Part shown: positions 50,795 to 58,087 of the stretch, one piece after another
Layout of the letters: each line of letters opens with the position of its first letter
Numbering within the stretch: the first letter of the stretch is position 1
From: Gramella jeungdoensis
GTDB lineage: Bacteria; Bacteroidota; Bacteroidia; Flavobacteriales; Flavobacteriaceae
Direction: 5' to 3'
Length of the DNA: 64,000 nt
Assembly (NCBI RefSeq): GCF_023805255.1
Contig: NZ_JAMSCK010000002.1
Coordinates: 62,001 to 126,000, forward strand
Made by a program: the position numbers and the translations under genes
The notes under the pieces: model-generated
The model's input: only the letters and a program-made list of their open reading frames with translations
What the model was told of the DNA's origin: nothing
Database searches by the model: none

Positions 50795-52210
50795 TTATTC
50801 TGTTTTAAATGCAATTGGTAATGAATACATTACATTCACTGGCTTGCCATTCACTTCCCCTGGGTTAAATTGGGGTAGTTGAGAAATTACACGCTCAGCT
50901 TCTTCCTCAAGTTGAGGTAGTGGAGCTCTGGCTTTAATGTCTTTTACATTACCTGATTTATCGATCATAAACCTAACCACTATCCGGTTAATGCCGGTCA
51001 AACCAAACTCTTTTCCCAAACCGGTATTAAAATTGGCACTTACAAAGTTCGATATTTCCTTAGTGGTGCATTTCTTTCTTTCGCTAATATCCAATTGTTC
51101 ACAGCTTTTAAAAGCTGGAGCTTTATCCAGAACAGCGAATGGTACTGCTTCTGTTTCCACTTCCACAGATCTTTTTTGATCAGTAGGTGGTTTTTCAGGT
51201 TGGAAACCCTTATGAATAAGGCCTATCAATTGTTGTCTTTCTTCTTCCGTTAAATTTTCCTTGGACTCTAATGTGGCTTCCAGATCGGAGATTTTGTCGG
51301 TAAGGCTCATTTCTTCTTCAACGATATCAGGATTCTTATTCTCTGAACAGGCTACGTAAGTAAGCATGAACAACATGGCTGGAATCAAGAGCAAGAATTT
51401 GAATGTTGAAAGTCTTGATGATTTGTGTTTTTGTAACATGACTATTCGTTTTTTGATTAAAGATTGATTGAAAAATTGATTGGTGAATGAGATGTCTTTG
51501 GTGTTGAAAGCAGTGTTAAGCAGTTGCTCGAAATAGGTCTTTTTAGTGAAAGTTTTTACAGCTTCACTATCGGCGATGAATTCATGAACTCCTGCAATTC
51601 TCGACTGGTAGATATACACCAGCGGATTGAACCAAAACAGGATCTTCAACATCTCGAAGAATAAAAGATCATAACTGTGTTTTTGCTTTACATGAACCAG
51701 TTCATGAGAAAGGATCTGTTTCTTTTCATTTTCATCCAGGTCTTCTCCCAGGTAAATTGAATTGAAAAAGGTATAGGCAAGTTTTGATCCGGGCACAATA
51801 ATAATGCGTAATCCGTTTTCGTAGGATTGATTTCCGATTTGGGCAAGTTTTTTCAGATGAAGAAATCTAAAAGCGAAAAATCCAAGTGATACCAACAATC
51901 CGCCCAAGTAGGTGATAAGCCACCAGTTAGGAGTCCATCCGCCTTCTGCATTAATGATCAGGAGTGGTAATTGCTGTGTATATACATCAGGCTCATTAAT
52001 TAGGGCCTTCGGTATCACCAGCCTGGCGCTATCCGGAACAGCCTCCACCAGGAATTCAAGTCTTAGCCATGGAATTATAAAGGCCAGGAGCGGGGTGACC
52101 AGCAGATATAGCCTGTTATAGTTAAAAAACGTTTCCTTTTTTAGGAAGAGGTCGTATACCAGCAGGAATAATAGCTGGAAAAAAAGTACCTGTAATATAT
52201 AATGTATCAT
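50795..52210 (-). CDS. BlaR1-type M56 metalloprotease fused to a TonB C-terminal domain
   Basis: The 471-residue protein has four membrane segments (about 3-23, 36-52, 96-118, 270-290). The M56 zinc site is H169-E-L-V-H173, with E210 in GVHEFIADSEAV. The cytoplasmic part (220-265) and membrane anchor match BlaR1 sensors that cleave a partner repressor. Instead of a penicillin-binding sensor it ends in a TonB domain (370-471) with the paired-cysteine module (APAFKSCEQ...RKKC). The gene overlaps its BlaI regulator by four bases (ATGA), so they are coupled. Signal and output are unknown. Confidence 0.93.
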   Translation of the reverse strand: MIHYILQVLFFQLLFLLVYDLFLKKETFFNYNRLYLLVTPLLAFIIPWLRLEFLVEAVPDSARLVIPKALINEPDVYTQQLPLLIINAEGGWTPNWWLITYLGGLLVSLGFFAFRFLHLKKLAQIGNQSYENGLRIIIVPGSKLAYTFFNSIYLGEDLDENEKKQILSHELVHVKQKHSYDLLFFEMLKILFWFNPLVYIYQSRIAGVHEFIADSEAVKTFTKKTYFEQLLNTAFNTKDISFTNQFFNQSLIKKRIVMLQKHKSSRLSTFKFLLLIPAMLFMLTYVACSENKNPDIVEEEMSLTDKISDLEATLESKENLTEEERQQLIGLIHKGFQPEKPPTDQKRSVEVETEAVPFAVLDKAPAFKSCEQLDISERKKCTTKEISNFVSANFNTGLGKEFGLTGINRIVVRFMIDKSGNVKDIKARAPLPQLEEEAERVISQLPQFNPGEVNGKPVNVMYSLPIAFKTE

Positions 52211-52572
52211 GATGTCTCTTCTTTATTGATTTCCTTCATAATGCTTTCCAGGTCTTCGGTGCTCATGTCATTTTTTTTCATAAAAAATGAGACCATACTT
52301 TTAAAAGAACCATTGAAGTAATTATTCATCAACTGAGTAATACTTTGGTTACTATAGGTTTCCCTTTCCAGGATGGGAAAGTAAATGTAGCCTTTGCCTT
52401 TCTGGCGATGGTCCACAAAGCCTTTATTCTCCAGAATACGAACAATAGTAGAAACAGTATTGTAGGCTGGTTTTGGTTCAGGTATTTTCTCAATGATGCC
52501 TGCTACATTGGTTTCTGTTAAATCCCATAAGATCTGCATGATCTCTTCTTCGGCTTTGGTTAACTGTTTCAT
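52207..52572 (-). CDS. BlaI/MecI/CopY-family repressor
   Basis: The 121-residue winged-helix repressor has the BlaI pattern: LTKAEEEIMQILWDL (helix 1-2), NVAGIIEKIP, the recognition helix AYNTVSTIVRILENKGFVDH, and the dimer helix after YFPILERETY. BlaI-type dimers repress their own operon until cleaved by BlaR1. The stop overlaps the BlaR1 start. Palindromic operator candidates and a consensus -7 box lie upstream. Confidence 0.95.
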   Translation of the reverse strand: MKQLTKAEEEIMQILWDLTETNVAGIIEKIPEPKPAYNTVSTIVRILENKGFVDHRQKGKGYIYFPILERETYSNQSITQLMNNYFNGSFKSMVSFFMKKNDMSTEDLESIMKEINKEETS

Positions 52573-52581
52573 GTTCTATGG

Positions 52582-52597
52582 ATTTGTTACTACAAAT
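52582..52597. promoter_or_regulatory. 16-bp palindrome in the blaI leader
   Basis: ATTTGT-TACT-ACAAAT has perfect six-base arms. It overlaps the -7 box (minus-strand TATATTTG, 52600-52593), where a bound repressor would block transcription. Confidence 0.6.
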
Positions 52598-52600
52598 ATA
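52593..52600 (-). promoter_or_regulatory. -7 promoter box of the blaI-blaR1 operon
   Basis: TATATTTG on the minus strand matches TAnnTTTG. The ATG is 21 bases downstream, and the 16-bp palindromes lie on either side. Confidence 0.6.
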
Positions 52601-52601
52601 A

Positions 52602-52634
52602 AACTAAATAATTAGTTGAACTAATAAATTAGTT
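52602..52634. promoter_or_regulatory. Two adjacent AACTAA...TTAGTT palindromes, candidate BlaI operators
   Basis: AACTAA-ATAA-TTAGTT (52602-52617) and AACTAAT-AA-ATTAGTT (52619-52634) are perfect palindromes with centres 17 bases apart. They lie upstream of the -7 box, in the spacer and -33 area of the blaI promoter, and on the other side of the DUF456 gene's start region. Confidence 0.7.
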
Positions 52635-52683
52635 AAAAAATTTAGTTCAAGTTACCTATCTTCGTTTTTAAACCTAAAATACC

Positions 52684-53187
52684 ATGGAAATTATTCTCTT
52701 TATAGTAGCTGCATTTTTTATGATACTTGGGGTGATTGGCAGTTTTTTGCCCGTACTGCCAGGAGTCCCTTTAAGCTGGATAGGCCTTCTTATATTTTAC
52801 TTAATTCCAGGTATAGGTATCAATTATCTGTTCCTGGGTATCACCCTGGCGGTAGCTATCCTTATATATATACTGGACCTAATTATTCCTGCCCTCGGAA
52901 CAAAGAAATTTGGAGGTAGCAAAAAAGGTATGATAGGAGCCACCATTGGATTGCTTATAGGAATATTTGCTCCATTTCCATTTGCGATACTTATATGTCC
53001 TTTTCTCGGGGCTTTTATAGGAGAAATCCTGAATAAAAGTGATTCCAGAAGTGCTGGAAAAGCTGCATTCGGGTCATTTGTTGGGCTTCTTGCGTCCAGT
53101 TTTATGGAATTTATAGTGACCTTTGCCTTTCTGATTCTGTTTCTTTATCAGTTCTGGAATTATAAGGAGATCATTCTTTATTCATAA
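52684..53187 (+). CDS. DUF456 membrane protein
   Basis: The 167-residue protein is all membrane, with about five helices and glycine-rich turns (VIGSFLPVLPGVPLSWIGLL, GSKKGMIGATIGLLIGIFAPFP, FGSFVGLLASSFMEF). This pattern is the DUF456 family, which has no established function. It is divergent from blaI and shares the intergenic operator region. It overlaps the creatininase-family gene by ten bases at the 3' end (convergent). Confidence 0.88.
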   Translation: MEIILFIVAAFFMILGVIGSFLPVLPGVPLSWIGLLIFYLIPGIGINYLFLGITLAVAILIYILDLIIPALGTKKFGGSKKGMIGATIGLLIGIFAPFPFAILICPFLGAFIGEILNKSDSRSAGKAAFGSFVGLLASSFMEFIVTFAFLILFLYQFWNYKEIILYS

Positions 53188-53951
53188 AGCTCATCCAGGT
53201 TTGCTTCATGAAGTTCAACAACGAAATCAGCAATTAGTTCCGTTGCCTTTTTAAAGAATTTCTCTCCTTTTCCGGCAGTAGCGGCTTTGGGGTTACCTAC
53301 TCCTGTGTCTTTAGTAACCCTGGTCCATTCTCGCTGGGCACTAACCCAGCCTTCTTTTAGTCCCTTTAATTTATAAGTTCTTGCCGTGCCATCTCCCGCT
53401 TCTTCAAGTGGTAAGCATAGTTCAGGTCTTAGATGCATCATAGCTGCCGTTTCCAATTCACCTGCATGATCTCCGGGTTCATCAAAGAGTTCATTCGCAT
53501 TGGTGACCTGCCACCAGTTAAGTGTACAGATAAAGACGTTTGGAAACTCCAGGCTCAGCTCTCTTATCATCTGCTTGAAGTTGTTCCCGCCATGTGCATT
53601 TACTATCACTAATTTGTATATGTTATGATGGTCCAGTACCTGAACCACGTCTTTAAGGACTGCATGCTGGGTGCTCGGATTCATGTTCATGCAGAGCTTT
53701 ACATCCATCTGTCCTGTATTCACCCCAAAAGGGATGGTAGGTAGCACAATTGGTCTCGCATTTTTGTTCCAGGCTATCTCTGCTGCTTTTATGGCCGATT
53801 CCTCCGCCAGGATATTATCTGTTGCATAAGGAAGATGATAATTATGGGCTTCGGTAGCACCCCATGGTAAGATTGCTACCTTATAATTTTGTGATTTAAC
53901 TTCTTTCCAGTTGGTTTCTGCCAGTACATATGGTCTTATAGCTTTCTTCAT
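53178..53951 (-). CDS. Creatininase-family metal amidohydrolase
   Basis: The 257-residue protein has the creatininase fold: ILPWGATEAHNYHLPYATD (E34, H36 and D45 region), IVNAHGGN, and GDHAGELETAAMMHL with the metal-binding Glu. Members hydrolyse cyclic or linear amides, including creatinine, MftE-type peptides and formamidopyrimidines. The substrate is open. The starting residues MKKAIRPYVLAETNW fit the family. It faces the DUF456 gene tail to tail. Confidence 0.9.
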   Translation of the reverse strand: MKKAIRPYVLAETNWKEVKSQNYKVAILPWGATEAHNYHLPYATDNILAEESAIKAAEIAWNKNARPIVLPTIPFGVNTGQMDVKLCMNMNPSTQHAVLKDVVQVLDHHNIYKLVIVNAHGGNNFKQMIRELSLEFPNVFICTLNWWQVTNANELFDEPGDHAGELETAAMMHLRPELCLPLEEAGDGTARTYKLKGLKEGWVSAQREWTRVTKDTGVGNPKAATAGKGEKFFKKATELIADFVVELHEANLDELYE

Positions 53952-54020
53952 TTCCCTGTTTTTTTAACCGACCTAAAAATAAGGAAGTTTGAGAGATTTA
54001 GGTAGCCCCGTTAATAATCT

Positions 54021-54028
54021 TATTTTTG
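54021..54028 (+). promoter_or_regulatory. -7 promoter box of the flavoprotein gene
   Basis: TATTTTTG matches TAnnTTTG and lies 15 bases before ATG 54044, so the leader is very short. A TTTG at 53988 is too far upstream for a normal spacing. Confidence 0.6.
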
Positions 54029-54043
54029 CATAAATTCTTCAGA

Positions 54044-55090
54044 ATGCTCGATTTTATTGTTGTAGGTGGGGCTCAGGCAGGTCTGGCCATGGCTTATTAC
54101 CTTAATAAACTGAATAAGGACTACCTTGTGGTAGACAAGGAAAATAAAATTGGTGCCTCCTGGCTTAACCGGTGGGATTCCCTTACCTTGTTCACTCCAT
54201 CTGAATTTAACAATATGCCAGGTATGGAATTTCCTGCCGAAAAAGGACATTATCCCTCCAAAACTGAGGTGGCCGATTATTTCAAAAACTACGTTGCTAA
54301 ATTTGATATTCCTGTTCAGCTTAATACGCTTATTGAAAATATTTCGCACGAAGAAGATCATTTTCTACTTAAAAGTCCGCAAGGCGATCTGGTCTCAAAA
54401 AATGTGGTGATTGCTACGGGTCCTTTTCATATTCCATACACTCCACCATTTTCAAAGAAGATCGACCAAAGTATTTTTCAGATACACAGTAACTATTATA
54501 AGAATCCTGATCAGCTTCAGAAGGGAAAGGCGATGGTAGTTGGAGCCGGGGATAGTGGTTTCCAGATACTGGACGAGGTTTCCCGTGATGATCGCGAAGT
54601 TTATTTTTCGGGTTCCACTGATGTAAGAGTGCTTCCGCAGGAAATTATGGGAAAAACATTGTGGTGGTGGTTTACCAAAACAGGTTTTCTAAGTTTCAGC
54701 AGGGATACATGGCTCGGAAGGAGGTTAAGCAGATCAAGACAGCCTGTTATTGGTACAGATGTGAAAGGAATTCTGAAAAGAGAAAATGTAGAAACTGTAG
54801 GGAAAACCAAAAATGCTGAAGGAACGATTGTCGTTACAGAAAAGAAAAAGATCACCGATCTTAAAAATATAATCTGGGCTACCGGCTACCGGCCTAATTT
54901 TAATTGGATAGACGGGCTTGAACTATCAAAAGACGGTTATCCAAAACATTACAGGGGAGTTAGCAATGTTGAAGGCTTATATTTTATTGGGTTGCCATGG
55001 CTACATACAAGGGGTTCGGCCACTCTGGGAGGGATAAAAAAGGATGCCAGGTATTTATATAAATATATTTCTGAATTAGATAATAGCTAG
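54044..55090 (+). CDS. FAD/NAD(P)-dependent monooxygenase-like flavoprotein
   Basis: The 348-residue protein has two nucleotide-binding sites: an FAD motif FIVVGGAQAGLAMAYYL near the N-terminus, and an NADPH motif MVVGAGDSGFQILDEV around residues 167-182. A flavin-containing-monooxygenase-like motif NVVIATGPFHIPYTPPF lies between, and the C-terminal ATGYRPNFNWI is the family's ATG motif. It would oxygenate or reduce a small substrate with NADPH. I start at ATG 54044, since the longer frame begins in the promoter. It ends before a terminator that precedes the YceI operon. Confidence 0.9.
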   Translation: MLDFIVVGGAQAGLAMAYYLNKLNKDYLVVDKENKIGASWLNRWDSLTLFTPSEFNNMPGMEFPAEKGHYPSKTEVADYFKNYVAKFDIPVQLNTLIENISHEEDHFLLKSPQGDLVSKNVVIATGPFHIPYTPPFSKKIDQSIFQIHSNYYKNPDQLQKGKAMVVGAGDSGFQILDEVSRDDREVYFSGSTDVRVLPQEIMGKTLWWWFTKTGFLSFSRDTWLGRRLSRSRQPVIGTDVKGILKRENVETVGKTKNAEGTIVVTEKKKITDLKNIIWATGYRPNFNWIDGLELSKDGYPKHYRGVSNVEGLYFIGLPWLHTRGSATLGGIKKDARYLYKYISELDNS

Positions 55091-55116
55091 TATTGTGAGT
55101 TAAAATAGAGGCTCGG

Positions 55117-55136
55117 TATATGTTGTTTAACATATA
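55117..55136. promoter_or_regulatory. 20-bp palindrome upstream of the YceI operon
   Basis: TATATGTT-GTTT-AACATATA has perfect eight-base arms. It lies between the flavoprotein gene's stop and the hairpin at 55152. The spacing resembles operators of Crp/Fnr-like dimers, but no regulator is known. Confidence 0.5.
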
Positions 55137-55151
55137 TTATGTAAATTTATT

Positions 55152-55181
55152 AAGGTATAGGGTAAAACTATACCTTTTTTA
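55152..55181 (+). terminator. Terminator after the flavoprotein gene
   Basis: The arms AAGGTATAG (55152-55160) and CTATACCTT (55168-55176) are perfectly complementary, followed by six T. Confidence 0.88.
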
Positions 55182-55201
55182 TTTCCGTATATATGTAAAA
55201 A

Positions 55202-55765
55202 ATGCGAAGTATTCTTTTCCATATTATTCTGTTTTTTCTGGTCTGCGCAAGTTGGCAGCCGGTACAGGCGCAGTTTTATCAAACCACTTCAGCTTCGGTG
55301 AGATTCTATTCTTCCGCGCCTGTTGAAGATATTGAAGCGATCTCAAAAGAAGGTGTATCGGTCATAAATTCTGATAATGGAGATATTTCCTTTAAGGTGA
55401 AAATGAGATCTTTTCGTTTTGAAAAAGCCTTAATGCAGGAACACTTCAATGAGAATTATATGGAAAGTGAAAAGTTTCCCGATGCCAGTTTCAAGGGAAA
55501 GAGTGTTGGACAGATTGATATTTCTTCTACCAAGCCGCAAAAAGTGATATTCAAGGGGAAATTTACGGTACATGGAGTGAGTAAGCAGCGGGAATTGCCA
55601 GTAACAATAAAGATGGGCAGCGATGGGGAAACCATGTCTTTAAGCTCTGAGTTCAAGGTGAAATGTGTTGATCACGATATTAAGATCCCCAAAATATTGT
55701 GGGAGAATATAGCTGAAGTTATAGACGTATATGTAAAAGCTGAATTCAAAATCATATCACAATGA
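55202..55765 (+). CDS. Exported YceI-family lipid-binding-like protein
   Basis: The 187-residue protein has a signal peptide (ending QAQ, residue 24) and the YceI beta-barrel pattern: FYQTTSASVRFYSSAPVEDI, DISFKVKMRSFRFEKALMQEH, MESEKFPDASFKGK, and VKCVDHDIKIPKI near the C-terminus. YceI proteins bind polyisoprenoid-like lipids in the periplasm. It overlaps the next gene by four bases (ATGA) and forms a three-gene operon with DUF5777 and Rieske genes. Confidence 0.92.
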   Translation: MRSILFHIILFFLVCASWQPVQAQFYQTTSASVRFYSSAPVEDIEAISKEGVSVINSDNGDISFKVKMRSFRFEKALMQEHFNENYMESEKFPDASFKGKSVGQIDISSTKPQKVIFKGKFTVHGVSKQRELPVTIKMGSDGETMSLSSEFKVKCVDHDIKIPKILWENIAEVIDVYVKAEFKIISQ

Positions 55766-56673
55766 AAAAAATATTACTATTTCTTTTTTTAATGATTTTA
55801 TCGTTTGCCAAAGCTCAGGATGTAGATAGCATTATGGCGAATATTTCGGAGCAAAAGGAATATAAGACTCAGGCGACTTTTAAAAGTCCGCGGCTGGTTC
55901 TTCTTCAAACAAATGAAACTCAGAAAGCAAAGAACCTTGCTTTCTGGGTGGGTCACAGGTTTGGTGATATTGGAGGTGAATTTGGAAGCTCTCATACCTT
56001 ATACGGGCTCGATTTCGCAACAGATCTTTACCTGGGGTTTGATTATGGGATTACCGATGAGCTTACAGTAGGTATTGGAAGAAGTAAATTTAATGAATCT
56101 TATAGTGCTTTGGTAAAATACAGGTTATTGTGGCAGGAAGAGGAAGGATTGCCTTTTTCGGTTACCTTATTTGGTCAGAGTAGCTGGATCACCAGGGAGC
56201 CATTTTCGAATAATGAATTCCAGGACGAAGGAGATCGCATAAATCATTTTTTTCAGGCAATAGTGGCCAGGAAGTTCACTCCGGGGATTTCTTTTATGGT
56301 GAGTCCGGGGTATTTTTTAAGGCCAGAAGCACAGGTTCAGGACGCTGGGGATAAGCAAAATCTTTTTGTGCTGGGAATAGGGGGGCGTTTCAAGATCTTA
56401 AAAAGAGTTTCCTTAATTACTGATTATACATTCGTAAATGGATTAAGCAGACCTGATGATCTTCAAACCGATTATCATAATCCTTTTGGTGTAGGGGTAG
56501 AGATAGAAACGGGAGGCCATGTATTTAGCCTCAATTTTCAGAATTCCCGCTACATCACCGCAAACAATTTTATTCCAAATACCACTAAAAGCTGGTCTGA
56601 CGGCGGGGTGAGGTTTGGCTTTGCAATATCAAGGAATTTTAATCTGGGGCCTAAAGAAAGAAATGATTATTAA
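55762..56673 (+). CDS. DUF5777 outer-membrane beta-barrel protein
   Basis: The 303-residue protein has a signal peptide (residues 1-19, ending KAQ) and a series of amphipathic strands ending in aromatic residues, for example LAFWVGHRFGDIGGEFGSS, DLYLGFDYGITDELTVGIGRS and GGVRFGFAISRNFNLGP. This is the DUF5777 family of predicted beta-barrels. The start codon overlaps the YceI stop. Its place between a lipid-binding and a Rieske protein suggests the three act together at the envelope, with details unknown. Confidence 0.88.
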   Translation: MKKILLFLFLMILSFAKAQDVDSIMANISEQKEYKTQATFKSPRLVLLQTNETQKAKNLAFWVGHRFGDIGGEFGSSHTLYGLDFATDLYLGFDYGITDELTVGIGRSKFNESYSALVKYRLLWQEEEGLPFSVTLFGQSSWITREPFSNNEFQDEGDRINHFFQAIVARKFTPGISFMVSPGYFLRPEAQVQDAGDKQNLFVLGIGGRFKILKRVSLITDYTFVNGLSRPDDLQTDYHNPFGVGVEIETGGHVFSLNFQNSRYITANNFIPNTTKSWSDGGVRFGFAISRNFNLGPKERNDY

Positions 56674-56700
56674 AATTATACCTAACTAAATATCACAATT

Positions 56701-57156
56701 ATGAAAAGAGGAGAGTTTATAATTTCTGCAGGAAAAGGAGTATTATTAGTGTGTTCGGGGTCCTGTATGTTGGCCAGTTGTAGTTCTGGTGATGATGGTG
56801 GTGGCACTCAACCACCAGGTAATGGAGGGAATGGTTCTTCTACGGTGAGTGTGAGCCTTTCAAGTTTAAGTGATGTGGGGGATCAAACCTCTAAGAGTGG
56901 AGTGCTCTTTTTCAGGATTGCCGAAGGAAACACAACCAGTGCTTTTGTGGCTACCGAATCTGTTTGCCCACATCAGGGAGGGCAGTTAGTTTGGGTGGAA
57001 AATGAAGGCTATATAGAATGCCAATTACATTTTTCCAGATATGAGCAAGATGGAGATACCATCAGGGGGCCTCAGAATTCAGCCGGTTCTACCAGGGATC
57101 TTAAAGTGTACTCTACCACTATTAGTGATGGCAATCTCATCGCTACGGTAAGTTGA
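56701..57156 (+). CDS. Rieske [2Fe-2S] lipoprotein
   Basis: The 151-residue protein has a lipoprotein signal (LASC, Cys27), a glycine-rich linker and a Rieske domain. The cluster ligands are C89-P-H91 (VCPHQGG) and C107-x2-H110 (ECQLHFSRY), the standard C-x-H...C-x2-H arrangement. It would carry electrons at the envelope. As the third gene of the YceI-DUF5777 operon, 27 bases after DUF5777, it suggests a redox function for the set, not a ring-hydroxylating oxygenase. Confidence 0.92.
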   Translation: MKRGEFIISAGKGVLLVCSGSCMLASCSSGDDGGGTQPPGNGGNGSSTVSVSLSSLSDVGDQTSKSGVLFFRIAEGNTTSAFVATESVCPHQGGQLVWVENEGYIECQLHFSRYEQDGDTIRGPQNSAGSTRDLKVYSTTISDGNLIATVS

Positions 57157-57257
57157 TAATACTATATTCATGGGAACTTTATTGTATTCAGATTATTTCT
57201 GAAAGGATATGTATTGGTTTTTAAGAGAGTCTCTTTTATCATTCTGCAATCTTCTCT

Positions 57258-57265
57258 TACTTTTG
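57258..57265 (+). promoter_or_regulatory. -7 promoter box of tatD
   Basis: TACTTTTG (57258-57265) fits TAnnTTTG, with the ATG six bases downstream. Confidence 0.55.
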
Positions 57266-57270
57266 CATTT

Positions 57271-58038
57271 ATGAAAATAACCGATACTCACACGCATTTA
57301 TATAGTGAAGCCTTTGATGATGATCGCGACGAAGTGATTAAAAAGGCGATTGAAAACGATATCAAACGTTTTTTTATTCCGGCCATAGATTCCGAATATA
57401 CCCGGAGTATGTATGAGCTGGAGAAAAAATACCCCGAAAATGTATTTTTGATGATGGGGCTTCATCCTACTCATGTAAAGGAAAATTTTGAAGAAGAATT
57501 GGAGCATGTCGAGGCTGAATTTCAAAAAAGGGATTTCTTTGCTGTAGGAGAAATAGGAATAGATCTTTACTGGGATAAGTCAACCCTGGACATTCAAAAA
57601 GAAGCTTTTAAAAGGCAGATTCAGCTTGCGAAAAAATATGATCTTCCTATAGTGATCCATTGCAGGGAAGCCTTTGATGAGATATTTGAAGTCCTGGAGT
57701 CTGAAAAAGATGAGCAGCTATATGGGATTTTTCATTGTTTTACCGGAACACATGAACAGGCAAAGCAGGCGCTTTCATATAATATGAAACTTGGAATTGG
57801 CGGGGTGGTGACCTTTAAGAACGGGGGTATAGATAAATTCATTAACCAGATATCTCTTAATAATATAGTTATAGAGACAGATTCTCCTTACCTGGCTCCG
57901 GCTCCTTATAGGGGTAAAAGAAATGACCCGGTTTACATTTTAAAAGTGGTTGAGAAACTGGCCGATCTTTATGGTGTTGACAAAGAAGAAGTTGCGAGAA
58001 TTACTACTGAGAATTCGAAGGAAATTTTTGGAATTTAA
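57271..58038 (+). CDS. tatD: TatD-family metal-dependent DNase
   Basis: The 255-residue enzyme is a TIM-barrel nuclease. Metal ligands are H7 and H9 (TDTHTHLYSEAF), E92-region GEIGIDLYW, H128-region VIHCREAFDE, H153-region FHCFTGTHEQA, and the final IETDSPYLAP with Asp. It removes 3' ends of DNA and is linked to repair and DNA degradation. I start at ATG 57271, because the longer frame covers the promoter. It is the first gene of a run with the acyltransferase and asparaginase. Confidence 0.93.
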   Translation: MKITDTHTHLYSEAFDDDRDEVIKKAIENDIKRFFIPAIDSEYTRSMYELEKKYPENVFLMMGLHPTHVKENFEEELEHVEAEFQKRDFFAVGEIGIDLYWDKSTLDIQKEAFKRQIQLAKKYDLPIVIHCREAFDEIFEVLESEKDEQLYGIFHCFTGTHEQAKQALSYNMKLGIGGVVTFKNGGIDKFINQISLNNIVIETDSPYLAPAPYRGKRNDPVYILKVVEKLADLYGVDKEEVARITTENSKEIFGI

Positions 58039-58087
58039 AGCTGTTAAGTAGAAATTTTGTTCATTTGTTAAAATAATTGAGTTATAG

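Noticed and set aside
54020-54361. A 113-codon minus-strand frame inside the flavoprotein gene
   Set aside because: It has no recognisable family and lies entirely within a gene with clear FAD and NADPH motifs.
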